Source of the DNA: Echinicola salinicaeni
GTDB lineage: Bacteria > Bacteroidota > Bacteroidia > Cytophagales > Cyclobacteriaceae
DNA length: 64,000 nucleotides
Direction: 5' to 3'
NCBI RefSeq assembly: GCF_014280965.1
Contig: NZ_JACODZ010000006.1
Coordinates: 186,001-250,000, forward strand
A program made the translations under genes and the position numbers. Below, in pieces: positions 63,009-64,000 of this stretch. Positions within the stretch are counted from its first letter, which is position 1. Each line of letters begins with the position of its first letter. The notes below the pieces were generated by a model. That model did not search any database. It was not told the origin of the DNA and saw only the letters and a program-made list of their open reading frames with translations.

Positions 63009-63944
63009 CTATAAGTTTTTCGAGTGCTTTGCCCTTTTCATCTTATGACCACTGGCTTTTTTGAAACCAAGCAGGTTGATTCCCTTTTTGTCTATTTCCA
63101 AAATGGAAAAGCTACTATTCTCTAATCCGCTCCCATCCACCATAGCCAATTGAGTCACGTAATGAATTCCTTTTTGACGCTCAAAACGTTCTTCATGCAC
63201 ATGTCCTTGAAAAACCGCCATCACCTTTCCAGATTCCTCCAAAATATCCTTCACTCGCTGATAATTATTGACATGCATCTGGCTTTTTCCATGAAAATAT
63301 TCAAAAAGTGGATGGTGGCAAAATACGATGGTAGGCAAGGAATTACTTTCAAGATCTGCCTTTAGCCATTCTAATTCAGCCTCAGGGATATTGGTATTGG
63401 TCCAATCAACGCCGTCTTTATAAAAATGGTCTCGACCATCCTCATGATAATTGGCATCCAAAACGATAAAATGCATCCCTTTCTGATCAAAGGAATAATA
63501 GCTCTTGTCCTTAGCAATCCCTGTGTTTTCTATATGGTCCAGAAACTGTTGTTTTCGAATGCTGTCTACATCGTGATTACCCAGACAGTGGTACCTTGGC
63601 CCATTAAATTGAGCATAAACGGACTCAATATCTCTTAAAAATTTAAGCGTATCCTCCTCTCGCTGATTTAAATCCTGATCTTTAAAGTCTCCCAAATGCA
63701 TGATAAAATCCACTTTTTCATCATTCATCACTTCTATGAATTCACTCATTTTATCCAATGACTCCCTATAGTATCGCGTGCCTTTTGCCTCTGCATCCGC
63801 ATAGTGGGAATCCGTCACCAAGCCTACTCTGATGTTCTTACCCTTTCCAATCAGGTTGAAAGAAGATAAAAACATACCCCCTGCAAAGGCACTTGAAAGT
63901 TTTAAAAACTTCCTTCTGTCGATATAATAATGAGCCTGTTTCAT
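63009..63944 (-). CDS. Tat-exported metallophosphoesterase
   Basis: The 311-residue protein starts with a twin-arginine signal (DRRKFLKLSS, about 9-18, followed by a hydrophobic stretch). The calcineurin-like phosphoesterase motifs follow: VTDSHYAD (Asp45, His47), HLGDFKD, CLGNHDVD, FCHHPLF and FQGHVHEERF. It would hydrolyse phosphomono- or diesters after folding with metals in the cytoplasm and export by Tat. The substrate is unknown; many Bacteroidota relatives are annotated only as metallophosphoesterase. Its start is 56 bases from the window end and its promoter probably lies in or beyond those bases. Confidence 0.92.
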   Translation of the reverse strand: MKQAHYYIDRRKFLKLSSAFAGGMFLSSFNLIGKGKNIRVGLVTDSHYADAEAKGTRYYRESLDKMSEFIEVMNDEKVDFIMHLGDFKDQDLNQREEDTLKFLRDIESVYAQFNGPRYHCLGNHDVDSIRKQQFLDHIENTGIAKDKSYYSFDQKGMHFIVLDANYHEDGRDHFYKDGVDWTNTNIPEAELEWLKADLESNSLPTIVFCHHPLFEYFHGKSQMHVNNYQRVKDILEESGKVMAVFQGHVHEERFERQKGIHYVTQLAMVDGSGLENSSFSILEIDKKGINLLGFKKASGHKMKRAKHSKNL

Positions 63945-64000
63945 TAAAGCAGTTTTTTTAGACTATTTAATCAAGATGTCTTCCAAAGATAAAATCATTT

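Overview
The window is chromosomal DNA of a Bacteroidota bacterium, most likely a marine or soil Cytophagales member of the Cyclobacteriaceae type. Evidence for this: an AT-rich composition, a SusC/SusD pair, many short lipoproteins with an L-x-x-C lipobox, two formylglycine sulfatases, a CcsB-CcsA fusion next to nrfHA, weak or absent Shine-Dalgarno sequences, and a few TAnnTTTG motifs like the Bacteroidota -7 element. No phage, insertion sequence, CRISPR array or plasmid gene was seen. The window begins inside a membrane-protein gene and ends in a short non-coding stretch.

Layout. 1-5370 (+): small membrane proteins, a lipoprotein sulfatase, a secreted DUF1579-like protein, and a BstA/YfiT DinB protein, an AHSA1/START protein and an AlkD-type DNA glycosylase in a row. 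5442-11938 (-): a carbohydrate cluster with a PHP lipoprotein, then an SSS symporter, a Gfo/Idh/MocA oxidoreductase, an L-fuconate-dehydratase-family enolase and a secreted beta-propeller glycosidase, with a perfect palindrome upstream of the symporter. 12305-14300: a lipid-anchored ExbD-like domain, another lipoprotein, an island of interspersed repeats, and two tRNA genes (Leu-UAA and Gly-GCC, both -). 14439-17679: mutS (-) and a divergent SPOUT/TrmH methylase (+), followed by a second repeat island with four consecutive palindromes. 18041-23916: a DUF4221 lipoprotein and a SusC/SusD pair with no adjacent glycan enzymes.

24344-31181 looks like peptide or murein-peptide catabolism: an alpha-oxoamine-synthase-like PLP enzyme, an Ala-Glu-type dipeptide epimerase, an M14 carboxypeptidase lipoprotein, a secreted esterase, a DM13 lipoprotein and an amidohydrolase lipoprotein. 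31241-36564 (-) is nrfH-nrfA-ccsBA, that is, periplasmic nitrite ammonification with its own cytochrome c maturation protein; a short AraC-type regulator lies divergently upstream. 37530-45053 holds two methyltransferases, an Omp85-type barrel, a DoxX protein, a Crp-like regulator, RluF, a cytochrome-c/sorbosone-type dehydrogenase and a GNAT enzyme.

45550-52128 (+) is the second nitrogen block: an Fnr-like regulator with five N-terminal cysteines, an alginate-export-type outer-membrane porin, and a complete nitrate/nitrite/cyanate-type ABC importer (lipoprotein, permease, two ATPases). It has a strong intercistronic hairpin after the binding-protein gene and a terminator at the end. No nitrate reductase is present here. 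52252-63944 is mixed: GNAT enzymes, a secreted DinB protein, a pentapeptide-repeat protein, a ZIP transporter, a D-aminoacylase-like protein lacking its usual metal ligands, several small membrane proteins, a DUF1835 protein, a sugar O-acetyltransferase, a second sulfatase and a Tat-exported metallophosphoesterase.

Several CDS starts below were moved from a farther-upstream TTG or ATG to an ATG that places a signal peptide or lipobox at the N-terminus; each entry says so. All functions are inferred from motifs read by eye; no database search was run.
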